From Pedobacter sp. (lineage in GTDB: Bacteria; Bacteroidota; Bacteroidia; Sphingobacteriales; Sphingobacteriaceae), in NCBI GenBank assembly GCA_025351765.1, contig JANXVH010000006.1:1-42630 (forward strand): 42,630 bases of DNA, in the 5' to 3' direction. Under the pieces are notes generated by a model that worked only from the letters and a program-made list of their open reading frames with translations, searched no databases and was not told the origin of the DNA. Made by a program: the position numbers and the translations under genes. Each line of letters begins with the position of its first letter. The first letter of the stretch is position 1. Positions 23,656 to 31,519 of the stretch are shown here, in pieces.

Positions 23656-24711
23656 CTATAAACCTAAAATTTTATTGTTAAATGCTGCGTCTCCGCCTCC
23701 AGAGGATGCGAAATCATCAAAAGCCCTGTCGGTAACTTTAATAATATGCTTTTTAATAAATTCAGAACCCTCACGAGCTCCAACCTGTGCGTCTTTTATA
23801 GAACATTCCCACTCCATCACAGCCCAGCCCTTATAATCATATTGTGCCAGTTTACTGAAAATAGTTCCGAAATCTACTTGTCCATCACCTGGAGAACGAT
23901 ACCTTCCAGCACGATTTGCCCAGCTTTGATACCCCCCAAATGTTCCTTGTTTACCCGTAGGATTAAATTCTGAATCTTTTACGTGGAAGGCTTTGATGCG
24001 CTCATGGTAAAAATCAATATACTGGATGTAGTCCAGTTGCTGTAAAACGAAATGCGAAGGATCGTATAACAAGCAAGCACGAGGGTGATTGTTTACTTTC
24101 TCGAGGAACATTTCGTAAGTTATCCCGTCAAAAAGATCTTCACCGGGGTGAATCTCGTAACATACGTCAACACCACACTCATCAAAAATGTCCAGAATCG
24201 GCGTCCATCGCTTGGCGAGCTCAGTGAAGCCAGCATCAACAAGTCCTTCAGGTCGTTGTGGCCACGGGTGGAACATATGCCATAATAAAGAGCCACTGAA
24301 GGTAGCATGAGCATTTAAGCCCAGGTTTAGTGAGGCCTTAGCCGCATATTTCAGCTGTTGTACCGCCCATTCCTGCCTGGCTTTGGGATTGTTCTTATAT
24401 TGATCTGGTGCAAACGCATCAAATGCAAGGTCGTATGCCGGGTTAACTGCCACAAGCTGACCTTGTAAATGTGTAGATAATTCTGTAATCTCCAATCCGT
24501 AAGATCTTACTTTGCCGGTAAGCTCATCAGCATAGGTTTTGCTTTCAGCTGCTTTTTGAAGGTCAATAAATCTCGGGTCTAAGGTAGGTACTTGTATACC
24601 TTTAAAACCAAGGCTTGCCGCCCATTCGCAAATAGCGTCTAATGAATTGAAAGGTGCTTCCTCGCCAATAAACTGTGCTAAAAATACTGCTGGTCCTTTT
24701 ATTGTTGTCAT
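23656..24711 (-). CDS. Cytosolic sugar phosphate isomerase/epimerase-like TIM barrel
   Basis: 351 aa with no signal peptide, unlike the other two barrels of the operon. Likely metal-binding positions are in VCYEIHPGEDLFDG, YDPSHFVLQ, KAFHVKDSEF and AVMEWEC, in the order expected for an AP_endonuc_2/IolE-like barrel. A cytosolic location suggests it processes the imported product together with the cytosolic oxidoreductase gene 5 nt upstream. The substrate is unknown; a keto-sugar or keto-inositol is plausible from the family. Confidence 0.85.
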   Translation of the reverse strand: MTTIKGPAVFLAQFIGEEAPFNSLDAICEWAASLGFKGIQVPTLDPRFIDLQKAAESKTYADELTGKVRSYGLEITELSTHLQGQLVAVNPAYDLAFDAFAPDQYKNNPKARQEWAVQQLKYAAKASLNLGLNAHATFSGSLLWHMFHPWPQRPEGLVDAGFTELAKRWTPILDIFDECGVDVCYEIHPGEDLFDGITYEMFLEKVNNHPRACLLYDPSHFVLQQLDYIQYIDFYHERIKAFHVKDSEFNPTGKQGTFGGYQSWANRAGRYRSPGDGQVDFGTIFSKLAQYDYKGWAVMEWECSIKDAQVGAREGSEFIKKHIIKVTDRAFDDFASSGGGDAAFNNKILGL

Positions 24712-24716
24712 CCTAT

Positions 24717-25877
24717 TTATACTTTAAAATCAAACCATTTTTGGTCGGACTGGCTTGACGCTACTACATTATCTATAAAAGCCATGCCTCTAACCCCATC
24801 TTCAACTTTAGGAAAATCCAGCATTGCTTCAGTAGGAGTGGTACCATGAATCTTTGCCGACAAGGTTAATGTGAAATTGCGGTAGATATTTGCAAATGCT
24901 TCCAAATAGCCTTCAGGGTGGCCGCCGGGTACACGAGTATTGTGCTTAGCCGCATCAGAAAGATAGGCCTGTCCGGCACGATAGACTTGAGCAGGCTGAT
25001 CAAGCCATTTTACCATTAAGGTATTTGGCTCCATCTGATGCCATTCTATTCCGCCTTTTTCTCCGTATATTTTTATTTTTAAAGCATTTTCTTCACCCGC
25101 AGCTACCTGAGATGCCGACAGAACGCCACTTGCACCATTGTCAAATTTTAACAATACATTACCGTCGTCATCCAATCCGCGACCTTCAACCACAATATTT
25201 AGATCTGCGCAAAGTTTGCTGATCTTCAGGCCTGAAATATATTCTGCAAGTTGGGCAGCGTGTGTACCTATATCTCCCATACAGCCGCTTTTACCACTTT
25301 TTTTTGGGTCAGTGCGCCAAGCGGCACCTGCGTTACCTTCTCTTTCAGTTAGTGTGCTTAACCATCCTTGGGGATATTCAACCATCACTTTTCTAACTTT
25401 ACCCAGAGCACCGTCTTTAATCATTTGCCTGGCTTGTTTAACCATTGGATATCCAGAATAGGTATGGGTAAGACAAAGTAGCAATCCTGTCTCTTCTACT
25501 TTTTGTTGTAATTGTTTTGCTTCTTCTAGTGATAGGGCGATAGGTTTTTCGATCACTACATTAAAGCCATTTTCTAAAGCTAGCATTGCCGGTGCGAAAT
25601 GTGCAAAGTTAGGTGTTACTATAGTTACAAAATCTATGCGCAGATCAGCAGGAAGTTTACTTTCCTTTTCTATCATTTCCTCATAGTTCAGGTAGATGCG
25701 CTCTTCAGGAAGGAAAAGCATTTCTCCAGATTCCTTAGCTATTTCTGGATTGATACTTAGGGCTCCGCAGCAAAATTCTACCTGCCCGTCAATGTTTGCA
25801 GCGATACGGTGAACAGCTCCGATAAATGCATCTTTACCTCCGCCTACCATACCCATTCTAATTTTTCTCGTTTTCAT
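24717..25877 (-). CDS. Cytosolic Gfo/Idh/MocA-family oxidoreductase
   Basis: 386 aa with no signal peptide. An NAD(P)-binding Rossmann fold starts at once (RMGMVGGGKDAFIG, with a Gly-rich loop about 9-16). EKP is at 110-112 (VVIEKPIALS) with the catalytic-type Lys; D202 and H206 lie in GDIGTHAAQLAEYISG, the usual catalytic pair. Overall it resembles inositol/sugar dehydrogenases. It is the first gene of the eight-gene operon, so it has the longest upstream region (25878-26272) with the probable control sites. Confidence 0.9.
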   Translation of the reverse strand: MKTRKIRMGMVGGGKDAFIGAVHRIAANIDGQVEFCCGALSINPEIAKESGEMLFLPEERIYLNYEEMIEKESKLPADLRIDFVTIVTPNFAHFAPAMLALENGFNVVIEKPIALSLEEAKQLQQKVEETGLLLCLTHTYSGYPMVKQARQMIKDGALGKVRKVMVEYPQGWLSTLTEREGNAGAAWRTDPKKSGKSGCMGDIGTHAAQLAEYISGLKISKLCADLNIVVEGRGLDDDGNVLLKFDNGASGVLSASQVAAGEENALKIKIYGEKGGIEWHQMEPNTLMVKWLDQPAQVYRAGQAYLSDAAKHNTRVPGGHPEGYLEAFANIYRNFTLTLSAKIHGTTPTEAMLDFPKVEDGVRGMAFIDNVVASSQSDQKWFDFKV

Positions 25878-25954
25878 TAACTTAAATTGTTACTGGTTTT
25901 ATTACTAATGCACAGAACAAGAGGTTGCCAAAAGTGCCGGCCTAACCAATTTCC

Positions 25955-25977
25955 AAGGTATATGTATTCAATACCTT
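25955..25977. promoter_or_regulatory. Inverted repeat, candidate operator of the sugar operon
   Basis: 7-bp arms AAGGTAT / ATACCTT are separated by 9 nt (25955-25961, 25971-25977), about 80-100 nt before the first start codon of the operon. The arm spacing suits a dimeric regulator. No regulator gene is adjacent. Confidence 0.35.
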
Positions 25978-26247
25978 AAGGTCTTTGATTGAGCAATTCA
26001 TATTTGGCTGTATGGTGACATAGTTGTGTGCTAAATGTCTTTCGTGTTGTAATATTAAGAAAAAATAAATAGTTAGTATTCTAAATACACAATTTAAGTA
26101 AAAATTTAGTGTTTTTGTTACTCATAGCGTTTATTGTGCCTTGTGTGTGTCTACAGCGCAGTATTAGCTACCTATTGTTTGTTTTCATATAATGCTTCGC
26201 AAGTCTGTAGTCTTAAAAAGATTTTAAAGAGCTTCGTTTCATTTTTA

Positions 26248-26255
26248 TAACTTTG
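26248..26255 (+). promoter_or_regulatory. -7 box of the threonine dehydrogenase/YebC unit
   Basis: TAACTTTG matches TAnnTTTG and ends 17 nt before ATG 26273. Confidence 0.5.
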
Positions 26256-26272
26256 CCCAATTCAAAAAAAAT

Positions 26273-27217
26273 ATGGTTGAAAAAATAATAGTCTTAGGGT
26301 CAAACGGACAGATTGGAACTGAACTTATAACTGCTCTACGAAAAATTTATGGAGAAAGTAACGTGGTTGCCTGCGATATCCGCCGACCGGATTATGATAT
26401 CAAGAACTCCGGGCCGTTTGAGTTTGTAAACGTATTGGAAAAGGAAACTCTAAACAGTTTGTTTAACAAATACAAACCCACTCAAGTATATCTTCTTGCC
26501 GCTTTACTTTCTGCTACAGGGGAGCAGAATCCAAAGCTTGCATGGGATTTAAATATGAATGGATTATTGAATATTCTTGATTTGGCCATTACCTACAAAA
26601 CAGCAAAAGTATATTGGCCAAGCTCGATAGCCGTTTTTGGTCCGAACTCGCCGAAAGATAATACACCTCAGTATTGTGTTATGGATCCTAATACCGTTTA
26701 TGGAATCAGCAAACTTGCAGGAGAACGCTGGTGTGAATATTATAATCAGAAATTCGGACTAGATGTTCGAAGTATCCGGTACCCTGGGTTGATCAGCTGG
26801 AAAGCTGCACCTGGGGGTGGTACTACTGATTACGCTATTCATATTTTTCATGAGGCTTTGAAAAAAGGAAGCTATACCTCTTTCTTAAATGCAAATGCCG
26901 AATTGCCAATGATGTATATGGATGACGCTATTCGGGGTACGATAGAATTAATGGATGCACCTTTTGCACAAATAGGGATCCGCTCTAGCTATAATTTTAC
27001 AGGAGTAAGTTTCACACCCGAGGTGTTAGCCGCTGAGATCAGAAAACATATTCCTGGATTTACCTTAACTTACACCGAAAATGATCCAAGGCAGCTCATT
27101 GCCAACAGCTGGCCACGATCTATAAATGATAGCTTTGCAAATGCCGATTGGGGCTGGAAACCCGAATTTAATCTAGCAATGATGACAACTGACATGTTAA
27201 TGAATTTAAAGAAATAA
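26273..27217 (+). CDS. L-threonine 3-dehydrogenase, short-chain (epimerase-like) type
   Basis: 314-aa NAD-dependent enzyme that oxidises threonine to 2-amino-3-ketobutyrate, the first step of threonine breakdown to glycine. It belongs to the extended SDR group: the NAD motif GSNGQIG is at 9-15 and the catalytic Tyr/Lys are Y143 and K147 (VYGISK). The blocks RYPGLISWKAAPGGGTTDYA and LPMMYMDDAIRGTIELM distinguish SDR threonine dehydrogenases from sugar epimerases. A kbl (ligase) gene is not in the window. It leads a two-gene unit with yebC (6 nt). Confidence 0.85.
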   Translation: MVEKIIVLGSNGQIGTELITALRKIYGESNVVACDIRRPDYDIKNSGPFEFVNVLEKETLNSLFNKYKPTQVYLLAALLSATGEQNPKLAWDLNMNGLLNILDLAITYKTAKVYWPSSIAVFGPNSPKDNTPQYCVMDPNTVYGISKLAGERWCEYYNQKFGLDVRSIRYPGLISWKAAPGGGTTDYAIHIFHEALKKGSYTSFLNANAELPMMYMDDAIRGTIELMDAPFAQIGIRSSYNFTGVSFTPEVLAAEIRKHIPGFTLTYTENDPRQLIANSWPRSINDSFANADWGWKPEFNLAMMTTDMLMNLKK

Positions 27218-27223
27218 GTAATA

Positions 27224-27952
27224 ATGGGAAGAGCATTTGAGTTCCGAAAAGAAAGGAAATTTAAACGTTGGGCCAAAATGGCCGTTCAGTTTACCCGTAT
27301 AGGTAAAGACATTGTAATGGCCGTTAAAGAAAATGGGCCGCATCCCGAAACCAATTCACGCTTGCGTACAGCCATTCAGAATTCCAAGGCTGTAAATATG
27401 CCTAAAGACCGTGTGGATGCAGCTATAAAAAGAGCATCCGACAAAAGCATGGCGAATTACGAAGAGATTGTTTACGAGGGTTATGCGCCACACGGAGTAG
27501 CTATATTGGTTGAAACTGCTACAGACAATACAAATCGTACAGTAGCTAACGTGCGCAGTTATTTCAATAAAACCAGTGGTACTTTGGGTAAAACCGGCTC
27601 GCTTGATTTTGTATTTAACAGAAAGTCCATATTTAGGTTTGTGCCAACAGATGCGCTAGATCTTGAAGAACTAGAGTTTGAACTCATTGATGCCGGATTG
27701 GATGAGCTTTATGTAGAAGCTGACGAGGATGGAAATGACATTGCTGTAGCTCAAGGCGCATTTGAAAACTTTGGCCCATTGCAAAAAGCGCTGGAAGAAA
27801 AAGGCATTGAATTAAAGAGCGCTAAATTGGAGCGCATTGCGCTTTCTCATCACGAAGTAAATGAAGAACAGGCAGCAGACGTATTGAAGCTTATTGATAA
27901 GCTAGAGGAAGACGACGATGTACAGGCTGTGTACCACAATATGGCCGAATAA
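27224..27952 (+). CDS. YebC/PmpR family protein
   Basis: 242-aa cytosolic protein of the widespread YebC family. It begins MGRAFEFRKERKFKRWAKMAVQFTRIGKDI, the Bacteroidetes version of the conserved N-terminal helical domain; PHPETNSRLRTAI, NMPKDRVDAAIKRA, YEGYAPHGVAILVETATDNTNRTVANVR and GSLDFVF are family blocks. Long annotated as a transcriptional regulator; more recent work on some members points to a translation factor role at difficult sequences such as polyproline. Which applies here cannot be read from the sequence. It lies 6 nt after the threonine dehydrogenase gene. Confidence 0.9.
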   Translation: MGRAFEFRKERKFKRWAKMAVQFTRIGKDIVMAVKENGPHPETNSRLRTAIQNSKAVNMPKDRVDAAIKRASDKSMANYEEIVYEGYAPHGVAILVETATDNTNRTVANVRSYFNKTSGTLGKTGSLDFVFNRKSIFRFVPTDALDLEELEFELIDAGLDELYVEADEDGNDIAVAQGAFENFGPLQKALEEKGIELKSAKLERIALSHHEVNEEQAADVLKLIDKLEEDDDVQAVYHNMAE

Positions 27953-27977
27953 CCTTCATGATCAAAAATAAACACTG

Positions 27978-28018
27978 CAATAGCACAGGCTCCTTCCATG
28001 CAGAAATCCTGGCTATTG
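27978..28018. terminator. Weak imperfect hairpin between yebC and the SGNH gene
   Basis: CAATAGC-AC-AGG (27978-27989) can pair with CCT-G-GCTATTG (28008-28018), with a loop of about 18 nt and T-rich sequence on the plus-strand 3' side. It lies between convergent genes. The stem is interrupted, so the call is tentative. Confidence 0.35.
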
Positions 28019-28675
28019 TTATTTCTTTTTCAGATATGGTGTAATCGCTCTCGTCCATATATCATATCCTGCAGGTTTCATGTGCAGCATATCCGGTTGG
28101 AAAAGCTCTGGCCTGTAGTTCCCTTTACTGTCCAACATTTTAGAAGTAATGTCCACAAAGCTTGCATTTTTTTGTTTAGCAACATATGCCTTGATGGATG
28201 CATTTGCGGTTAATACTACTTCTGAAAATTTGGCTCTTGAAGGACTCAGTTTCATGGATACATAGGTAATGGTTGCTTTGGGTAAGCCTTTACGGATATT
28301 GATAAAAAAAGTAACAAACCTATTGTAGGTGTCCACTGCACTTACACCAGTAGCTATGTCATTCTCACCACTATAAATAACCACTTGTCTGGGTTTATAA
28401 TCCAATACTAATTCCTTAATATAGTCATTTGCATTTGCCAGATCTGATCCTCCAAAACCTCGGTTTATAGCATTATAGCTTTTAAAAGTTTCTTCAAGAT
28501 CTTTCCACATCCTTAATGAGGAACTTCCTACAAATACAATTCCGTTTTTAGGGGGCATTGAAATGTTGTCATTTTTTTTGAATTCCTGAATCTCGTTCCA
28601 AAATGGTTTGTTTTGTCCGAAAGCTGCAGGGGAAAGGAATAATAATATTAACAAAATTTTAATTGGGTTATACAT
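28019..28675 (-). CDS. Secreted SGNH/GDSL-family hydrolase
   Basis: 218 aa with a signal peptide (1-20, ends PAAFGQ). SGNH-fold blocks are present: block I FVGSSSLRMW with nucleophile S52 (GSS in place of GDS), block II GFGGSDL (Gly about 75), block III SGENDI with N105, and block V DMLHMKPAGY with D195 and H198. Such enzymes are esterases or carbohydrate acetylesterases in the envelope; removal of acetyl groups from sugars is likely given the nearby glycosidases, but not shown. It is transcribed alone, or after trhO with a 43-nt gap. Confidence 0.88.
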   Translation of the reverse strand: MYNPIKILLILLFLSPAAFGQNKPFWNEIQEFKKNDNISMPPKNGIVFVGSSSLRMWKDLEETFKSYNAINRGFGGSDLANANDYIKELVLDYKPRQVVIYSGENDIATGVSAVDTYNRFVTFFINIRKGLPKATITYVSMKLSPSRAKFSEVVLTANASIKAYVAKQKNASFVDITSKMLDSKGNYRPELFQPDMLHMKPAGYDIWTRAITPYLKKK

Positions 28676-28718
28676 GGTTTACAAATTTGAAGTTAATATA
28701 CAATTCTAATTTTAAATC

Positions 28719-29657
28719 CTACTTTTCTTTTACCATTATCGGTTGTGGCACCTTTACATAATATCCGGTACCATCATATGGACGCTTACGAGGATGTGTA
28801 GTACAGGAAACTGAGCAGCATCCCTCAAGTTCGCGGCCGCAATCATCGCATTGCGTTACGTGCTCATTGCATTCTGGATTGGCGCAATTGATCATTTTCG
28901 GTGTGATCTTGCCACAATTGTAACAAGTAGAAACAAGCTTTGGGTTGACAGAGTTAACATCTACAGCAATCCGGTTATCAAATACATAACACTTGCCTTC
29001 AAAATCTTCTCCTCCGGCTTCTTTACCATATTTGATTATACCACCATGAAGTTGATAAACATCATTAAAGCCATGATGAAGCAATAACGCCGAGGCTTTT
29101 TCACATTTAATACCTCCGGTGCAATAGGTGAGCACTTTTTTATCTTTGTACTTAGCCAACTCATTGATTTTTTCCGGGAATTCTCTAAAGTTCTCAATAT
29201 CTAGTGTAATAGCGTTCTTAAACCTGCCCAGGTTGTGCTCGTAGTTTGAACGAACGTCAAGTATAATTACATCTTCCTGGTCTATCATTTTCTGGAAATC
29301 CGCAGGTTCTAGGTGTTTTCCGGTTTGTTTGTTCGGATCAATAATATTTGGATCTCTTAGACCCGAGTGGACAATTTCAGATTTATAACGGCAATGCATC
29401 TTAATAAAGGACGGCTCTGCTACATTATCAATTTTAAAGTCTGTTTTGGCAAAGCGTTCGTCTGCCTTAATTGCCAACATATAAGCGGTACAGGCGTCTT
29501 TTGTTCCAGAGACCGTTCCATTTAATCCCTCTTCAGCAACGATAATACGCCCTACAAGGTTAAGTGATTTACAAAAAGCAAGATGGTCTGTCGCAAATTG
29601 ATCTGCGTTAGCTATAGGGCTATAACAATAGTAAAGTAATGTTTGATACGTATTCAT
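28719..29657 (-). CDS. trhO: tRNA uridine-34 hydroxylase TrhO (rhodanese-like)
   Basis: 312-aa cytosolic protein that hydroxylates U34 of certain tRNAs using O2 (formerly YceA). An N-terminal ferredoxin-like domain (about 1-95) precedes the rhodanese domain (about 118-215) with the active-loop Cys C179 in YCTGGIKCEK. The C-terminal 85 residues carry six or more cysteines (CYNCG, CANPEC, CDDCG, CCSVSC), suggesting a zinc-binding tail, as in other TrhO proteins. The leader is about 35 nt from the -7 box at 29697. Confidence 0.92.
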   Translation of the reverse strand: MNTYQTLLYYCYSPIANADQFATDHLAFCKSLNLVGRIIVAEEGLNGTVSGTKDACTAYMLAIKADERFAKTDFKIDNVAEPSFIKMHCRYKSEIVHSGLRDPNIIDPNKQTGKHLEPADFQKMIDQEDVIILDVRSNYEHNLGRFKNAITLDIENFREFPEKINELAKYKDKKVLTYCTGGIKCEKASALLLHHGFNDVYQLHGGIIKYGKEAGGEDFEGKCYVFDNRIAVDVNSVNPKLVSTCYNCGKITPKMINCANPECNEHVTQCDDCGRELEGCCSVSCTTHPRKRPYDGTGYYVKVPQPIMVKEK

Positions 29658-29696
29658 AATTCATTGATACCGTTGCAAATGGCGTTTAATGCGGAT

Positions 29697-29704
29697 CAAA
29701 GGTA
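29697..29704 (-). promoter_or_regulatory. -7 box of trhO
   Basis: The minus strand reads TACCTTTG (TAnnTTTG), ending 39 nt before ATG 29657. Confidence 0.5.
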
Positions 29705-29754
29705 GGAAAATATGCGACTTTTTTTTAACTTCAACTTTCCTTTATAAAAAACTT

Positions 29755-30819
29755 ATGATAAAGAAATACACAGCCATACTGGCAACATTACTATTGATCT
29801 CCTTTGCCGGACAATTGTCTGCACAAACCGTTAAATGGACTGAAAAAAAAGCGAACGACTGGTATGCAGCGCTACCATGGATGGTGGGTGCAAATTATAC
29901 ACCGGCTTATGCCATTAACCAATTGGAATTTTGGCAATCGGCCACTTTTAATCCTACCGCCATAGACAAAGAACTTGCTCTTGCACAAAGCATAGGTTTA
30001 ACAACACTTCGTGTTTACTTGCATGATCTTGCGTGGAAACAGAACGCTAAAGGATTTAAAAAGAACATTAATACTTTCCTTGGAATTGCAGCAAAGCACC
30101 ACATTAAACCATTGTTGGTGTTTTTTGATGATTGCTGGAATGCTGATGGAGCAATTGGAAAGCAACCTACCCCAAAACCCGGTGTACACAACTCGGGCTG
30201 GCTGAGGAGTCCGCTTCGCCCTGTTCATGACGACCCTAACCAGTGGGGCTATTTGAAAGTATATGTTCAGGATATTCTTAAAACCTTTGGGAACGATAAA
30301 AGAATCCTGTTATGGGATTTGTACAATGAACCAGGTAATTCGGGTTATGGTAATAAATCCATGCCGCTATTGAAAGCTGTATTTAGCTGGGCCAGAGAAA
30401 TCAATCCTTCGCAACCAGTATCAGCGGGAGTATGGGATGATAATCTTAAAGATCTTAGCGCATTTCAAATTGAAAATAGTGACGTGATTACCTACCATAA
30501 CTATGATAAACCCCCTGTGCATCAAAAACGTATAGACGAGTTGAAAGCTGCTAACCGTCCGCTTATTTGCACAGAATATATGGCAAGAAGGAACGGCAGT
30601 ACATTTGAAGTAATCCTTCCTATGTTAAAGGAACAAAATATAGCGGCCATAAATTGGGGACTGGTAGACGGAAAAACCAATACAAAGTATGCCTGGGACG
30701 AGCCTATTAAAGATGGCTCTGAACCTAAACTATGGTTCCATGAGATCTTTAAAAAAGACGGTACGCCTTATAAGAGGGAAGAAACTGATTTGATCAAGTC
30801 ACTTACTGGAAAAAAATAA
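29755..30819 (+). CDS. Secreted GH5-like (clan GH-A) glycoside hydrolase
   Basis: 354 aa. Signal peptide 1-23 (ends QLSAQ). The mature protein is a single TIM barrel with the clan GH-A catalytic pair: acid/base E192 in LWDLYNEPGN and nucleophile E274 in LICTEYMA. TLRVYLHDLAW and VFFDDCWNADG are substrate-side loops. It resembles Bacteroidetes proteins annotated as cellulase-family or 1,4-beta-xylanase; the exact family and substrate cannot be settled by eye. I chose ATG 29755 because it starts the signal peptide; the longer frame from 29689 adds an implausible N-terminus. It is divergent from trhO. Confidence 0.88.
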   Translation: MIKKYTAILATLLLISFAGQLSAQTVKWTEKKANDWYAALPWMVGANYTPAYAINQLEFWQSATFNPTAIDKELALAQSIGLTTLRVYLHDLAWKQNAKGFKKNINTFLGIAAKHHIKPLLVFFDDCWNADGAIGKQPTPKPGVHNSGWLRSPLRPVHDDPNQWGYLKVYVQDILKTFGNDKRILLWDLYNEPGNSGYGNKSMPLLKAVFSWAREINPSQPVSAGVWDDNLKDLSAFQIENSDVITYHNYDKPPVHQKRIDELKAANRPLICTEYMARRNGSTFEVILPMLKEQNIAAINWGLVDGKTNTKYAWDEPIKDGSEPKLWFHEIFKKDGTPYKREETDLIKSLTGKK

Positions 30820-30824
30820 TAGGA

Positions 30825-30953
30825 TTACCCCAAGTACCAGAAAAGGAGGATGGCTATTACAGAGATTGCAATTGCAACAATGTAACCAATTCTGTCTCCT
30901 TTTCTGTTACTTTTAAATTGGTATTTTCTTTTGTATTCTGATGGTAAACGCAT
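30825..30953 (-). CDS. 42-aa single-pass membrane microprotein downstream of rlmH
   Basis: A short frame read from the sequence: ATG at 30953, TAA at 30825-30827. The product begins MRLPSEYKRKYQFKSNRKGD, a strongly basic N-terminus, followed by one hydrophobic helix (about residues 23-41, containing IAISVIAILLFWYL) and a final Gly. The orientation should be basic end in the cytosol. AAGGAG lies 7-12 nt before the ATG, a good Shine-Dalgarno sequence that is rare in this window. It follows rlmH by 50 nt on the same strand. No family is recognised. Confidence 0.6.
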   Translation of the reverse strand: MRLPSEYKRKYQFKSNRKGDRIGYIVAIAISVIAILLFWYLG

Positions 30954-31003
30954 GGTATTCTCCTTTTTACTAATGATGATCAACAATTGAAATTTCCATA
31001 AAG

Positions 31004-31477
31004 CTACTCGTGGTGATAAGGCTCACCCTTTAGAATGCTGAAAGCCCTGTATAGTTGTTCAACAAAGAACAATCTCACCATCTGATGAGAAAAGGTCATG
31101 TCTGATAGTGATATGCTTCCATTTGCTCTTTTGTATACCTGCTCGTCAAATCCATATGGTCCACCAATTACAAATATTAAATGCTGAACACTTCCCACCA
31201 TTTGTTTGTTCAAGTAATTTGAAAACTGTACCGATGTATACTTTTTCCCCTTTTCATCAAGAAGGATCAACTGATCTGGATTGCTCACCAGCTTTAAAAT
31301 TAGCTCCGCTTCTTTATTCTTTTGCTGCGCTTCGCTTAGGTTCTTGGTGTTTTTAATCTCTGAAATTACAAGTAAGTTAAAACCAATATAGTGTTTTAAA
31401 CGGCTTATATACTTCTCTATTCCTTCTAATAGGTATTTGTCTTCCGTTTTACCAACAACGAGCAAGGTTATTTTCAT
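31004..31477 (-). CDS. rlmH: 23S rRNA (pseudouridine-1915-N3)-methyltransferase RlmH
   Basis: 157-aa SPOUT methyltransferase that methylates pseudouridine 1915 in helix 69 of 23S rRNA. The SAM-binding trefoil knot is shown by LILLDEKGKKYTS, FVIGGPYGF and the C-terminal SDMTFSHQMVRLFFVEQLYRAFSILKGEPYHHE, all hallmark RlmH blocks. The length is normal (about 155-159). It is divergent from the MutS-like gene across a 42-bp space containing two back-to-back -7 boxes. Confidence 0.96.
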   Translation of the reverse strand: MKITLLVVGKTEDKYLLEGIEKYISRLKHYIGFNLLVISEIKNTKNLSEAQQKNKEAELILKLVSNPDQLILLDEKGKKYTSVQFSNYLNKQMVGSVQHLIFVIGGPYGFDEQVYKRANGSISLSDMTFSHQMVRLFFVEQLYRAFSILKGEPYHHE

Positions 31478-31496
31478 CTAATTCCGTGTTATTACC

Positions 31497-31504
31497 CAAA
31501 CTTA
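31497..31504 (-). promoter_or_regulatory. -7 box of rlmH
   Basis: The minus strand reads TAAGTTTG, ending 19 nt before ATG 31477. It is only 2 nt from the oppositely directed box of the MutS-like gene. Confidence 0.55.
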
Positions 31505-31506
31505 GA

Positions 31507-31514
31507 TAAATTTG
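31507..31514 (+). promoter_or_regulatory. -7 box of the MutS-like gene
   Basis: TAAATTTG, ending 5 nt before ATG 31520, so the predicted mRNA leader is zero to a few nucleotides. Confidence 0.55.
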
Positions 31515-31519
31515 CTGTA

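Larger units (their letters stand above)
25878..26272. other. Divergent regulatory region, 395 bp without a gene
   Basis: AT-rich spacer between the sugar operon (minus) and the threonine dehydrogenase gene (plus). It holds the inverted repeat 25955-25977 and the -7 box 26248-26255. I see no open frame with coding character, no RNA gene and no perfect TAnnTTTG box facing the sugar operon, so that operon may need another sigma factor or an activator. Confidence 0.6.

Noticed and set aside
23330..23836. 168-aa Ala/Ser-rich plus-strand frame over the cytochrome gene
   Set aside because: Its composition mirrors the Ala/Pro/Thr linker of the cytochrome on the other strand, so it is a by-product of low complexity.
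26273..27217. UDP-glucose/galactose 4-epimerase
   Set aside because: The fold is shared, but SWKAAPGGGTTDYA and the length of 314 aa fit SDR threonine dehydrogenase better.
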